Shown one piece after another: positions 33,234 through 43,197 of a stretch of 64,000 bases of DNA. Every line of letters begins with the position of its first letter. Position 1 is the first letter of the stretch. Under the pieces are notes generated by a model, which made no database searches, was not told the origin of the DNA, and saw only the letters and a program-made list of their open reading frames with translations. The position numbers and the translations under genes were made by a program. This DNA is from a bacterium (lineage in GTDB: Bacteria; Armatimonadota; Fimbriimonadia; Fimbriimonadales; Fimbriimonadaceae), in contig JAIXUN010000002.1 of assembly GCA_027483535.1 (NCBI GenBank), positions 2,170,001-2,234,000 on the forward strand, in the 5' to 3' direction.

Positions 33234-36200
33234 ATGAAAATCAACCGCTATTTCACAAAGGAAGGCAAGAACCCGTACGAGTCGATCACGTTCGAACCTC
33301 GCAAGAGCGAGATTCGCAACCCGGATGGCTCGACGGTTTTCCTTATGGAGAACGTCATGGTTCCCTCTCACTGGAGCCAAGTCGCCACCGACATCCTTGC
33401 GCAGAAGTATTTCCGCAAGGCGGGTCTCACGCCCGGAAAGATCAACGGTGCTGAATACAGCCCGGACAACGCAGCGTTTTTGACGCCCGCCGCCGAGCAC
33501 GAATCGGACTCGCGCCAAGTTTTCCACCGACTAGCAGGATGCTGGCGACACTGGGGCGAGAAATTCGGCTACTTCAACACCGCAGCCGATGCCCAGGCGT
33601 TCTATGACGAGCTTGTCTACATGCTCGCGAAGCAAATTTCTGCACCGAACTCTCCGCAGTGGTTCAACACGGGCCTGCACTTCGCTTACGGCATCACGGG
33701 CAACGCCCAGGGTCACTACTATGTCGATCCGAAGTCGGGCAAGTTGGAGCGATCCCAAAACGCCTACGAGCGACCTCAGCCTCACGCATGCTTTATCTTG
33801 AGCGTGAAGGATGATCTGGTCAACGAGGGCGGCATCATGGATCTCTGGACCCGAGAAGCACGCATCTTCAAGTACGGCAGCGGCGTCGGAACGAACTTCT
33901 CTTCTATCCGCGGTGAGAACGAGCCACTCAGCGGCGGTGGCAAGTCCAGCGGACTCATGAGCTTCCTCCGAGTTGGAGACCGATCGGCAGGCGCCATCAA
34001 GTCGGGCGGCACTACTCGACGAGCCGCCAAAATGGTCTGTCTCGATATCGACCACCCGGATATCGAAACCTTCATCAACTGGAAGGTTCGGGAAGAGCAA
34101 AAGGTCGCCAGCCTTGTCACCGGTTCCAAGCTGAACCAGCGACACCTGAACACCATCATGAAGGCGGTTCACGAGGGCTCTAATGAGGGCATCGATGGCA
34201 ACCCGCGCACCAACAAGCAACTTTGGCAAGCCATTGCCGAGGCAAAGCTAGACGAAGTTCCGTTGAACTACATCCAACGAGCGATTCAGTTCGCTCAACA
34301 GGGTTACAACGGCATCGAGTTCGCCACCTTCGACACGGGCTACGAGAGCGAGGCCTACCTCACCGTCAGCGGTCAAAACTCCAACAACTCGGTTCGAGTC
34401 ACCACCGACTTCTTCAAAGCGGTTGAGCGAAACGATAAGTGGGAGCTGAAGCGAAGAACCGACGGTAAGGTCGCCAAGACCCTCCAAGCCAAAGACCTTT
34501 GGGACGATATCTGCGAAGCGGCTTGGAACTCCGCCGACCCCGGTCTTCAATACGACTCCACCATCAACGAGTGGCACACCTGTCCAGCGAGCGGTCGCAT
34601 CAACGCGTCCAACCCTTGCTCGGAATACATGTTCCTGGATGACACCGCCTGCAACCTGGCGAGCATCAACCTGGCAACGCTGTACAACCGAGAGACCCGA
34701 ACCTTCGACATCAAGGGTTACGTCCACGCGATTCAAATCTGGACGATGGTTCTTGAGATCAGCGTTCTGATGGCGCAGTTCCCCTCCAAGGAGATCGCCC
34801 AACTCAGCTACGACTATCGAACGCTCGGTTTGGGTTACGCCAACCTCGGCGCGCTTCTCATGCAAATGGGTATCGCGTACGACAGCCCAGAGGGCTTCGC
34901 CATTGCAGGCGCGCTCACCTCGGTTCTCGGCGGTGAGAGTTATGCCACCAGCGCGGAGATGGCGGGCGAGCACGGTCCGTTCCCCGGTCATGGCCCGAAC
35001 AAGGACAACATGCTCCGAGTCATTCGCAACCACCGACGCGCGGCATACAACGCCTCGCCCAAGGAGTACGAAGGACTCAGCGTCTACCCGGTCGGAATCG
35101 ATCAACTTCTCTGCCCCGGCGAGATGCTGCATGCGGCACACCTTGCCTGGGATCGCGCTCTGGAACTCGGTTCTAAGAACGGTTTCCGAAACGCCCAGGT
35201 AACAGTTCTCGCCCCCACGGGCACGATCGGTCTGATCATGGACTGCGACACCACGGGTATCGAGCCAGACTTCGCCCTCGTCAAGTTCAAGAAGCTCTCC
35301 GGTGGCGGCTACTTTAAGATCATCAACCAATCGGTGATCCCTGCTCTGGAAGCGCTCGGATACACCCAGGCGCAGACGGACAACATCATCGGCTATGCGC
35401 TCGGGCACAAAACGCTCAAGGGTGCGCCGTACATCAACCACAACTCGCTTGCCGCAAAGGGCTTCGGTCCAGAGCAGATCGAGACGATCGAAAAGAGTCT
35501 GGAGAGTGCGTTCGAAATCGGATTCGTCTTCAACAAGTACACGCTTGGCGAAGAGTTCTGCAAGAACGTCCTTGGCTTCTCCGAGGATCAACTCAACGAC
35601 TGGTCTTTCAACATGTTGAAGGAACTCGGTTTTGACAAGGAGCAGATCGAAGCCGCCAACGAATATGTTTGCGGAACCATGACGATCGAAGGCGCTCCTG
35701 ATCTGAAGCCAGAGCACCTAGCCGTATTCGACTGCGCGAACAAATGCGGTCGAAAGGGCACCCGGTTCATCAGCGCCGAGGGTCACATCCGCATGATGGC
35801 GGCGGCTCAGCCGTTCCTCTCCGGTGCGATCTCGAAGACCATCAACCTCCCCGCAGAGGCGACGGTCAAGGATGTTGCCGATGCCTACTGGCTTTCTTGG
35901 ACGCTTGCTCTGAAGGCGAACGCTCTCTATCGAGATGGTTCGAAGCTGAGCCAGCCGTTGAACTCGTCTTCCGACGATGCCGCTGCAGCGATCCTCGAGG
36001 CGAGCATGGAAGGTGGCGACCTTCTGGAAGAACCCGCCCAAACCGAGCTGTTCTCCTCGGAGATCGATCGCCAAGAGCAGATCGAGCGAGTCGCAACGAA
36101 GCTCGTCTACCGCTACATCAGCAAGAGACGCCTGATGCCGGGTCGACGACGTGGTTACACCCAAAAGGCCCGCGTAGGCGGTCACAAGGTGTATCTGCGA

Positions 36201-37004
36201 ACGGGTGAGTTCGAAGACGGGACGTTGGGCGAAATCTTCGTAGACATGCACCGAGAAGGCGCCGCCTTCCGATCTTTGATGAACTGCTTCGCAATCGCGG
36301 TCTCGCTGGGTCTGCAGTACGGTGTGCCTCTCGAAGAGTTCGTGGAAGCGTTCGTCTTCACCCGATTCGAGCCGAACGGTTCGGTCATGGGTCACGACAA
36401 CATCAAGATGTCCACCTCGGTCATCGACTACATCTTCCGAGAACTGGCGCTCAGCTACCTGGGTCGAACCGACCTCGTTCAGGTGAAGCCAGAGGATCTT
36501 CGATCCGACACGGTTGGTCGTCCGAGCCAAATGCCGGACTTCGACGAGGAAGAAGAGCAAGGCGACATTGAAGATGGTGTGGTGCCTGGCATGGCAAACC
36601 GCGAGCACACGTCGAAGGGCTTCGAGCCGTATCGACAAGACCAGAGCCCCCTTCCTTTTGAAGGGAACCCGCAAGCGCTCGGTTCGCCAACCGATGTTCT
36701 CGGTCGCAACCAAGCAACCTCTACCCCGGTGTACGAGGAGCGAATGGTGAGCGGAAACGGCTCCAATGGTCGGGCCCTGCTGGAGGTAGAAACTAAAGGC
36801 GATCTTTACCCATCTCGGGCGGTCAAGGTCGCAGCACCTGTGGTTGTCGGAAATGTCGCGGCAGAGATTGCTGAGAAGCGCCGAGTCGCCCGGTTGAAGG
36901 GTTATGAAGGCGATCCTTGCAGCAACTGTGCAGCGTTCACGTTGGTTCGAAACGGCGTTTGCATGAAGTGCGACACCTGTGGCGAAACCACCGGTTGCAG
37001 CTAA
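33234..37004 (+). CDS. nrdJ: Vitamin B12-dependent ribonucleotide reductase, class II
   Basis: Makes deoxyribonucleotides from ribonucleotides with adenosylcobalamin in place of the oxygen-dependent radical subunit. 1256 residues, the long NrdJ form. Core signatures are [33 protein letters not shown] (active-site loop), [20 protein letters not shown] and [20 protein letters not shown]. The extreme C-terminus carries CSNC and [13 protein letters not shown], the Cys-rich tail that re-reduces the active site and may bind zinc. It is preceded by nrdR and closed by a strong terminator. No class I subunit is in the window. Confidence 0.95.
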   Translation: MKINRYFTKEGKNPYESITFEPRKSEIRNPDGSTVFLMENVMVPSHWSQVATDILAQKYFRKAGLTPGKINGAEYSPDNAAFLTPAAEHESDSRQVFHRLAGCWRHWGEKFGYFNTAADAQAFYDELVYMLAKQISAPNSPQWFNTGLHFAYGITGNAQGHYYVDPKSGKLERSQNAYERPQPHACFILSVKDDLVNEGGIMDLWTREARIFKYGSGVGTNFSSIRGENEPLSGGGKSSGLMSFLRVGDRSAGAIKSGGTTRRAAKMVCLDIDHPDIETFINWKVREEQKVASLVTGSKLNQRHLNTIMKAVHEGSNEGIDGNPRTNKQLWQAIAEAKLDEVPLNYIQRAIQFAQQGYNGIEFATFDTGYESEAYLTVSGQNSNNSVRVTTDFFKAVERNDKWELKRRTDGKVAKTLQAKDLWDDICEAAWNSADPGLQYDSTINEWHTCPASGRINASNPCSEYMFLDDTACNLASINLATLYNRETRTFDIKGYVHAIQIWTMVLEISVLMAQFPSKEIAQLSYDYRTLGLGYANLGALLMQMGIAYDSPEGFAIAGALTSVLGGESYATSAEMAGEHGPFPGHGPNKDNMLRVIRNHRRAAYNASPKEYEGLSVYPVGIDQLLCPGEMLHAAHLAWDRALELGSKNGFRNAQVTVLAPTGTIGLIMDCDTTGIEPDFALVKFKKLSGGGYFKIINQSVIPALEALGYTQAQTDNIIGYALGHKTLKGAPYINHNSLAAKGFGPEQIETIEKSLESAFEIGFVFNKYTLGEEFCKNVLGFSEDQLNDWSFNMLKELGFDKEQIEAANEYVCGTMTIEGAPDLKPEHLAVFDCANKCGRKGTRFISAEGHIRMMAAAQPFLSGAISKTINLPAEATVKDVADAYWLSWTLALKANALYRDGSKLSQPLNSSSDDAAAAILEASMEGGDLLEEPAQTELFSSEIDRQEQIERVATKLVYRYISKRRLMPGRRRGYTQKARVGGHKVYLRTGEFEDGTLGEIFVDMHREGAAFRSLMNCFAIAVSLGLQYGVPLEEFVEAFVFTRFEPNGSVMGHDNIKMSTSVIDYIFRELALSYLGRTDLVQVKPEDLRSDTVGRPSQMPDFDEEEEQGDIEDGVVPGMANREHTSKGFEPYRQDQSPLPFEGNPQALGSPTDVLGRNQATSTPVYEERMVSGNGSNGRALLEVETKGDLYPSRAVKVAAPVVVGNVAAEIAEKRRVARLKGYEGDPCSNCAAFTLVRNGVCMKCDTCGETTGCS

Positions 37005-37030
37005 GCCTTCTGCGAACGGAACCCACGTTC

Positions 37031-37067
37031 AGGGGCTCTCGGTAATCACCGAGAGCCCCTTCTTTTT
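37031..37067 (+). terminator. Intrinsic terminator of nrdJ
   Basis: 13-bp stem AGGGGCTCTCGGT with its complement, loop AATC, then TCTTTTT. It begins 27 bases after the nrdJ stop. Confidence 0.9.
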
Positions 37068-37123
37068 ACACCCTGGTGATTCAACCAAGGTCCCAGGTGC
37101 AATCGTGATAAACTTGCATCGGG

Positions 37124-37855
37124 ATGAGGAAGATTTATGGGGCAGTCTGCCTCGGGATACTGGTAACCCAGGCCCTGGGTCAAGGCAACGCGGAAGGGTG
37201 GAAAAAAGAGGCCGAAGCGGATATTCGGAAGCTCCGCGAAGCACGACTTCTGCAGGTGGTGGACCGGCTCCTCACGCTCGCCGGACCGTTCCCACTTCCC
37301 ATTCGACTCCAAGACGCTCAAGGCAACAAAATCGGCGAAGTCGTTGTGGTCACGGGCAACCGAGAAGATCTTCTCAAAATGACCTCCCCGACGGCTCCGA
37401 TCGTTCCTCTCATCGGCACCCTTCCTTCGGGCGGCGAAAACCCTAATCGTCCGGTATCCGAATCAAATTTGCCTCGAAACCCTCTTCTCAAAGACTCCTA
37501 CAAGGCGGTCATGGAACTGGTCGGTCCGGAGCAAGACCGTTTGAAAGCAATGCAGAAAGAGCGCATGTTCCAGCTTTTCTTCTTTGCCGGAGACGAATCG
37601 CAGGACAACCTCAAGAAACTAGGAGGCTATCGTTCCATTCGGCTTGGCTGGTTTGAAGAAGTCCTCGGCTCCGGTTCCCAGAGCCCTCTGCTCATCGCGT
37701 CGCCCAACCTAGACGTCCTCAACGAACTCCGATGGTTCGGTTCGGATTGTCTGCTCGGAATGGGCATCCTGGACGGTCAGGTGCCAGGAAGCGCCGACAC
37801 CTTTGTTTCCGGGCTCATGCGAGTCTTGGGCTTCGCAAGGAGCGGTGACAAGTGA
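37124..37855 (+). CDS. Secreted protein, first gene of a coupled trio
   Basis: 243 residues with a signal peptide (MRKIYGAVCLGILVTQALGQ, cleavage after LGQ or near). The mature part is alpha/beta with a long helix (EGWKKEAEADIRKLREARLL) and hydrophobic strands (GEVVVVTGNREDLL, QLFFFAGDESQ). No known domain. Its stop overlaps the GTG of the TPR gene (GTGA), so the products are made together and probably act together in the periplasm. Confidence 0.65.
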   Translation: MRKIYGAVCLGILVTQALGQGNAEGWKKEAEADIRKLREARLLQVVDRLLTLAGPFPLPIRLQDAQGNKIGEVVVVTGNREDLLKMTSPTAPIVPLIGTLPSGGENPNRPVSESNLPRNPLLKDSYKAVMELVGPEQDRLKAMQKERMFQLFFFAGDESQDNLKKLGGYRSIRLGWFEEVLGSGSQSPLLIASPNLDVLNELRWFGSDCLLGMGILDGQVPGSADTFVSGLMRVLGFARSGDK

Positions 37856-39582
37856 AGTACGCCGCACTCCTTGCGTTGCTGATCATCGGCGGAGCGAACG
37901 CCTCTGCACAAACCAAGCTATCCGGTCCCGAAAAGCTTGTTTCGTTCGCCGCCCGAGCTATTGGGGAGAACCGAGACCTCGCTAAGGCAAGAGCCTACTT
38001 GCAAGACGCTCTCGCCCTGGACCCGAACTATTACCCGGCCATGTACAACCTTGGCGTTGCGTACATGCTTGACGAGGATTGGTCGAACGCCAAGAAGTGG
38101 CTTACCGCCTTCACCGAATACGCGAGAAGCCACCCGAACGCGCCACGCGCTCGTGAAGAGCTCGCCATGGTTCAGCGCCTGGAAGAGAACGATCAAAATC
38201 CGGATGCGCGCCGCAACCGACAGTATTTGTCCTGCGTCTATCGAGCCAGAATCCTAGCCTCATACTCGCACCTCATCGACGCGTTCGGACTTATCGCCAA
38301 AGCGATGGAAATCGACGGGCAGCGGTATGAAGCGTACGCCGTGGCCGGGGCCGTGTGCGCTCAAGCCTCCGCTGTCACTCAAGCTCGGGCGCTCCTAGAC
38401 GCAGCGATCGAAAAAGCACCCGCCGATGTTGTTCTCAATCTTCGTATTCAGCGGTTTGCCCTAGACGACATGGAACTGGAGATCGGTTTCCGTGAGAAAG
38501 CTCGGGCCCGCCTGAAGAATGGGCAGCTTGAAGAGGCGCTCAAGCAAATCGACAACCTCGCGAAGTACGGCAAACCCGACCCGGCGGTCTTAAACGACCA
38601 AGCGAGTGTCCTCATCAGCATGTCGCGATTCCAAGAAGCGCGTGACATCTTGAAAGGGCTCACCACGGTCAACCCACCTTCGGAAGCCGCTCGGGCAAGG
38701 GAGTTGCTCGCCGAGACCGACGTGCTTGAGCGATACACCAAGCTCTACACCTCAACAAGCCTCGCTCATCCGGACACCGCCACGATCCAAAAAGAGATCG
38801 ACACCCTCGCCGCAGGCAAACCTAACAAAGAAAAGACCGAGAAAATCGACGAGCTCAAGGCGAAGGCTCAAAGTCTTTCCAAGCAACCTCGCGCGCTCAT
38901 CGCTGCGACAGTTGCTTTGCAATCGGAAGATCTTGACGTCGCCACGGTGGCGCTGCAAATTGCAGAAGCGGCTGGAAAAAGCCCGGTCCTTTCGTATCGC
39001 AAAGGCCTTCTGGCTCTTAAGCGAGGCAAGCTATCCGACGCCGTTAAGGAATTCGGTGAGTGCCAAGCCTATCTGCTCGAGCGTTCCTTCAAGGACCGCG
39101 CCCAGGTTGCAGAAGCTTGCCTGATGGCAAAGGTCCCGACCTCTGCCTGGGAAATTTTCCAAGCCTCCCTCGACGTTTTTGAAAAGAAAACCGCTTCCTT
39201 CGATCTTGAGAATGCCGCAAGCTTTGCCGCCTTCGGTCTTGAAGCAGGATTGCTGGAAGGTGACTTCAAATCCGTGGAAACGCTCGGCAAGAAACTAGAC
39301 GGGTTTTTGGAAGACCCTCGCCCGCAGTACTTCGTGGGTCGAGCCCTGCTTGGCCAGAACAAAGCCGGAGACGCAGTTGGCTGGCTCGAACGGGCCATCG
39401 ATTCCAAAGAATTCAAACTCAACGGCCAAAAGCTCTTTCCAAAAGGACTCGCCCATGAATGGCTGGCGAAGGCCCTGATGGCAAACAAGAAACCGAAGGA
39501 TGCCGCAAAGGCGGCAGCCGAAGCAAAGGCCCTTGGGTCCACCGATCCAGAGATTCTGCAGCTAGCCGGAGGACAACTCTAA
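37852..39582 (+). CDS. Exported TPR-repeat protein
   Basis: 576 residues. A short signal (KYAALLALLIIGGANASAQ) is followed by tetratricopeptide repeats from about residue 35 (ARAYLQDALALDPNYYPAMY, then NLGVAYMLDEDWSNAKKWL), repeated through GQLEEALKQIDNLAKYGKPD, GKLSDAVKEFGECQAYLLE and NKAGDAVGWLERAIDSKEF. TPR arrays are scaffolds for protein complexes. The GTG start lies in the stop of the preceding gene and the stop TAA shares its last base with the ATG of the next gene (TAATG). Partner proteins are presumably the two coupled products. Confidence 0.8.
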   Translation: MKYAALLALLIIGGANASAQTKLSGPEKLVSFAARAIGENRDLAKARAYLQDALALDPNYYPAMYNLGVAYMLDEDWSNAKKWLTAFTEYARSHPNAPRAREELAMVQRLEENDQNPDARRNRQYLSCVYRARILASYSHLIDAFGLIAKAMEIDGQRYEAYAVAGAVCAQASAVTQARALLDAAIEKAPADVVLNLRIQRFALDDMELEIGFREKARARLKNGQLEEALKQIDNLAKYGKPDPAVLNDQASVLISMSRFQEARDILKGLTTVNPPSEAARARELLAETDVLERYTKLYTSTSLAHPDTATIQKEIDTLAAGKPNKEKTEKIDELKAKAQSLSKQPRALIAATVALQSEDLDVATVALQIAEAAGKSPVLSYRKGLLALKRGKLSDAVKEFGECQAYLLERSFKDRAQVAEACLMAKVPTSAWEIFQASLDVFEKKTASFDLENAASFAAFGLEAGLLEGDFKSVETLGKKLDGFLEDPRPQYFVGRALLGQNKAGDAVGWLERAIDSKEFKLNGQKLFPKGLAHEWLAKALMANKKPKDAAKAAAEAKALGSTDPEILQLAGGQL

Positions 39583-41165
39583 TGATCGCTTTCATTGCGC
39601 ACCTGGCCCTCCTTGGAGGCACAACGCCCCTGCCCACACTCCCAGCCCATCCCGTTGGCATGCGCGCTCAGCAGTCCACTTCGGTCAGCGTCGTTCTTTC
39701 CGCACATGAAATGACGATTACCGTTGTTGGAGACCAGTGGACGGCGGAGCACCGTGGACCGGAATCCGTCACGATGAAGATCGGGAGCAAGGTGCCGATG
39801 GAGCCGAACGATATCGGCGATCTCATCGCCGGATTGGTGCTTTCGATCGCAAAGGGGAAGGATGAACTCTTCCCGGTTGAAAACCGAGCGATCACGCTGA
39901 ACTCGAATGCCCTTGAGCGCCTCAAGCCTTTGATCACCGAAGCGCTCTTTCCGGTCGTGAAAGAGCGGGTGAAACGGACTACGGAGCACCCCGGCTTGGT
40001 CGCGTACGGCGAGAAGCTTCGAAAGGCGATTGTCGCCGACGGCCTTGCCTTGATCAAGCAGTTAGACGAGCGGTTCGCACCCAAACCGGTCGAGCCTCCC
40101 GTTGTTGACAATAATGCAAATCAAGGCAACTCTGGAACCACCGTCAACACGGGCGGAGACGCGGGTTCAAACACCAACACCACCCCTCCTTCTCCACCTA
40201 AACCGCTTGAACCCGCTCTGCCTCCGATGCCAGAACCTTCTGGGCCACAACCGCCCGGAATCAGCCTGGGAGCGATCACCAAGACCATGTCCAAGGGTTC
40301 GGTGTTTCTGCAGCTACACAACTGGGTTCAAGATCCTTTCCTGACTTTCGACCCGTACGGAAAAGGGAAACCGCCGGAAATGACAACCCTCTCCACGCGG
40401 GTTGCCGAACTGTTTCCTCAGTTCGACTTTGATCGGCCCCGCAACGTCCCGAACTACAACTTTCGTGTGAATCCCTTCCTTTGGATCAAGGTTCATAAAG
40501 GGGCCAATGTCGAATGGTACGGAGCCGCGAAACCGAAACTCGCGGCGGCAAACCCGTATTCCGGGTTCCTACCGTTCGAACCGGAAGTCGCGGGCAAGAA
40601 GAACTCCCCCGCCTTCGATAAAGCCCTGGATCTTTACTTCCAAGCAGGAGACCTTGCCGGAGCAACCAAGGCGTTCTTGGCGATTCCCGGCCCGGCCGTC
40701 GCCGGGGTGGCGAGCCCACCCGCCGGGGCTCTTTTCAATGCGGCCCTCCTTCAGGCTTCGGCTCAGAATTTCACTTACGCTTCCAAGCTGTTCACTCGCG
40801 TAGTAGAAGTAGCTCCGAATACAGCCGTCGCGAAACGAGCCGGGGAGTTCAAGGCAATTCAAGAAGGTCTAGCAAAGCTCGCGGCGACCACGGAAGGCAC
40901 TCAATACCGAATCTACTACGAAAATATAGACACCGCTATTGTATTAGCTCAGAAGGGGTATTACAGAACCGCTCTCACGCTATGCTCTGATGCGAGCGCT
41001 ATTCTTCAGGATCGAGGGGAGGCTTACTTGGTGGGCTCGTGGATTGGATTGCTAGCAGGCAATCGAAGACAAGCTACCGAGCTTTTCCAAGAGTGCTACG
41101 GCTTTGCCACGCAAAAGCAGCAGAATTTGCTCAAGCCTCTTCTGCGCGAAATCACCAATCAGTAA
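39582..41165 (+). CDS. Exported protein with Pro-rich linker and C-terminal helical repeats
   Basis: 527 residues. The ATG at 39582 (TAATG overlap) starts a signal-like stretch MIAFIAHLALLGG; a frame open to 39459 lies inside the TPR gene. Residues 40-170 form a soluble domain. Residues 185-225 are a Pro/Asn/Gly linker, a spacer typical of envelope proteins. The C-terminal half has TPR-like helices (ALDLYFQAGDLAGATKAFLA, KGYYRTALTLCSDAS). Third member of the coupled trio. Family unknown. Confidence 0.65.
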   Translation: MIAFIAHLALLGGTTPLPTLPAHPVGMRAQQSTSVSVVLSAHEMTITVVGDQWTAEHRGPESVTMKIGSKVPMEPNDIGDLIAGLVLSIAKGKDELFPVENRAITLNSNALERLKPLITEALFPVVKERVKRTTEHPGLVAYGEKLRKAIVADGLALIKQLDERFAPKPVEPPVVDNNANQGNSGTTVNTGGDAGSNTNTTPPSPPKPLEPALPPMPEPSGPQPPGISLGAITKTMSKGSVFLQLHNWVQDPFLTFDPYGKGKPPEMTTLSTRVAELFPQFDFDRPRNVPNYNFRVNPFLWIKVHKGANVEWYGAAKPKLAAANPYSGFLPFEPEVAGKKNSPAFDKALDLYFQAGDLAGATKAFLAIPGPAVAGVASPPAGALFNAALLQASAQNFTYASKLFTRVVEVAPNTAVAKRAGEFKAIQEGLAKLAATTEGTQYRIYYENIDTAIVLAQKGYYRTALTLCSDASAILQDRGEAYLVGSWIGLLAGNRRQATELFQECYGFATQKQQNLLKPLLREITNQ

Positions 41166-41170
41166 CAAGC

Positions 41171-41200
41171 AGCCCTACCTGATCGGTAGGGCTACTTTTA
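41171..41200 (+). terminator. Terminator of the secreted/TPR trio
   Basis: 9-bp stem AGCCCTACC/GGTAGGGCT with loop TGATC, followed by ACTTTTA. It ends the plus-strand operon just before the convergent fasciclin gene. Confidence 0.75.
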
Positions 41201-41205
41201 CAGCT

Positions 41206-41733
41206 TTAGCCCTCGCAGCGAGAAGACTGGGCCTCTTCGGAGTGGTCCTTCTTCGGAGGAAGCAACACGGCATCGATGACGTGGATCACGCCGTTATCGG
41301 CGAGAACGTCGGTCTTCAGAATGTTTGAATTGTTCACCTTGAGCTGGCCTCGGTTTCGGATCGTGACCGTAGCTCCGTTGACGGTTTTCACCTTCGTGCC
41401 ATCCTTCAATCGACCGACTCGCGCAGCCAGAACTTCGCTTGGCAGAACGTGGTAGGTGAGAATCGCCTTCAATGTGTCCCGATTTTCAGGCTTCAGAAGG
41501 TCTTGAACCGTGTGTCCGAGCTTAGCAAAAGCCTCATCGGTCGGGGCGAAAACGGTGAAAGGTCCATTGCTTTTCAGCACGGAAGTGAGTCCGGCAGCCT
41601 TAACCGCCGTAAGAAGAGTCTTGAACTGGCCCGCGCGTTCGGCGGTGTGAACGATATCTTGGGCAAGGGCTTGGCCCGCAAGCATAGCGGACGCGACGAC
41701 GAGCAATACCGATTTTCGGAGTTGAATTTTCAT
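41206..41733 (-). CDS. Secreted fasciclin-domain protein
   Basis: 175 residues: a signal peptide ending near QALAQ, then one fasciclin (FAS1) domain with both conserved blocks, GPFTVFAPTDEAFAKL (H1) and NGVIHVIDAVLLPP (H2), joined by YHVLPSEVLAARVG. FAS1 domains mediate adhesion between cells or to matrix. Single-domain bacterial versions are common and of unsettled role. It stands alone on the minus strand, facing the terminator of the trio. Confidence 0.9.
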   Translation of the reverse strand: MKIQLRKSVLLVVASAMLAGQALAQDIVHTAERAGQFKTLLTAVKAAGLTSVLKSNGPFTVFAPTDEAFAKLGHTVQDLLKPENRDTLKAILTYHVLPSEVLAARVGRLKDGTKVKTVNGATVTIRNRGQLKVNNSNILKTDVLADNGVIHVIDAVLLPPKKDHSEEAQSSRCEG

Positions 41734-41903
41734 GTCTGGATTTCCCGGATTTAAGAAGCGTGTTCTCTTGGCGACGCAACCGCAAAGAGCCTTCTTTTAT
41801 CCTTCGTTGATTAATTGCTTTTCAGCAACACAGGCAGTTACAACTCCACCCGAGTAGCTCGTTACCAAAAACTCGTTCGGTTCCGAACGTTTCGTGAAAA
41901 TCG

Positions 41904-43127
41904 TTAAAAGTCCACTCGGTTACAAGGCATACCCAGTTTGCAAAGACGATCTAGAAGCTCCACCGCATGCTCATGCCCTCGAGTCTCCACCGTGCAAAAA
42001 ACTTCGACGTTCGAAAAGTTGGCGTGGCTAAAAGCCCGCTCGTGAGTGATCTGTTTCACACTCGCTCCTGCTTCGGCGATTGCGGATGCGAGTTTTGCCA
42101 GACCACCGGGTCGATCACTGATGATGGCTCGGAACTGCACCAATCGACCATCTGCCACCAGACCGTTATCGATCACTCGACCCAAAACCGCCGGGTCGAT
42201 GTTTCCACCGCAAAGCACCAGAACCACGTTCTTTCCTTCCAGTCCGTGCAGTTTGTTTTCTAGGAACGCCGCCAAAGGAGCCGCCCCGGCCCCTTCGACA
42301 ACCCCTTTCTCCAACTCTAAGAGTCGGAGAATGGCAAGGGCAAGGGATCGCTCCGAGACTTCGACCGTCTCATCCACGACATCTTTAGCGAGTGCAAAAG
42401 CGTTCGGCCCCACCATCGGCACGGCAAGACCGTCCCCCAGAGTTGGCTCCATGGAAATCTTAACCGCCTCACCCGCCTCTAAGGCCGCTTTATACGAGGC
42501 CGCATGTTCGGGCTCAACACCAATGATCCGGGTGCTGGGGCGCATTGTCTTCACCGCCAATCCTAAGCCCGCGATAAGACCTGCCCCACCGATCGGCACC
42601 ACGATCGCGTCGACAGTCGGCACCTGGTCGAGAATCTCTAACCCGACAGTTCCCGCCCCTGCAATCACGTCTTTCCCGTCGAATCCATGGATGTAGGCAA
42701 GACCTTCCGTTTCCACAAAACGATCCGCTTCTTCTTTCGCCTCGGCGATGTTGCGACCGCTCAGAACAACTTTTGCGCCGAACTGCTTACACCGCTCCTG
42801 CTTCACAAGCGGGGCGACGGTCGGCATCACAACGGTTACCGGAATGCCCAAATCTCGACCGTGGTACGCCAACGCCAAAGCGTGGTTCCCCGCACTCGCG
42901 GCGACCACTCCATTTCTCTTCTGTTCCTCGTCGAGCAGGAGGAGTGCATTACGGGCTCCACGTTCTTTAAAAGATCCGGTCCGCTGCAGATACTCCAGCT
43001 TCGTGAAGATGCGACATCCGCAGAGGTCGGAGAGCAATGGAGAATCGTCGCACGGCGTGTGGTCGATTCCGCCTGCGATTCGGTGCTTTGCCGCTACGAT
43101 ATCTTGGAAAGTGGGCGTCGTTGCCAC
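41904..43127 (-). CDS. ilvA: Threonine ammonia-lyase with C-terminal ACT domain
   Basis: 407-residue pyridoxal-phosphate enzyme that deaminates threonine to 2-oxobutanoate, the first step toward isoleucine. The cofactor Lys54 is in TGSFKERGARN, the substrate loop ASAGNHALALAYHG and the phosphate loop PIGGAGLIAGLG are present, and the C-terminal 75 residues (FRAIISDRPGGLAKLASAIA) form one ACT domain. This short single-ACT form can be the biosynthetic or the catabolic enzyme; no other isoleucine gene is near to decide. Confidence 0.85.
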   Translation of the reverse strand: MATTPTFQDIVAAKHRIAGGIDHTPCDDSPLLSDLCGCRIFTKLEYLQRTGSFKERGARNALLLLDEEQKRNGVVAASAGNHALALAYHGRDLGIPVTVVMPTVAPLVKQERCKQFGAKVVLSGRNIAEAKEEADRFVETEGLAYIHGFDGKDVIAGAGTVGLEILDQVPTVDAIVVPIGGAGLIAGLGLAVKTMRPSTRIIGVEPEHAASYKAALEAGEAVKISMEPTLGDGLAVPMVGPNAFALAKDVVDETVEVSERSLALAILRLLELEKGVVEGAGAAPLAAFLENKLHGLEGKNVVLVLCGGNIDPAVLGRVIDNGLVADGRLVQFRAIISDRPGGLAKLASAIAEAGASVKQITHERAFSHANFSNVEVFCTVETRGHEHAVELLDRLCKLGMPCNRVDF

Positions 43128-43197
43128 GCGCCTAGTTTAGCCACTTTATGTCCCTTTCTCCCACTAGTCTGCCTAACACCGCTATGCTGAGGTTGCG

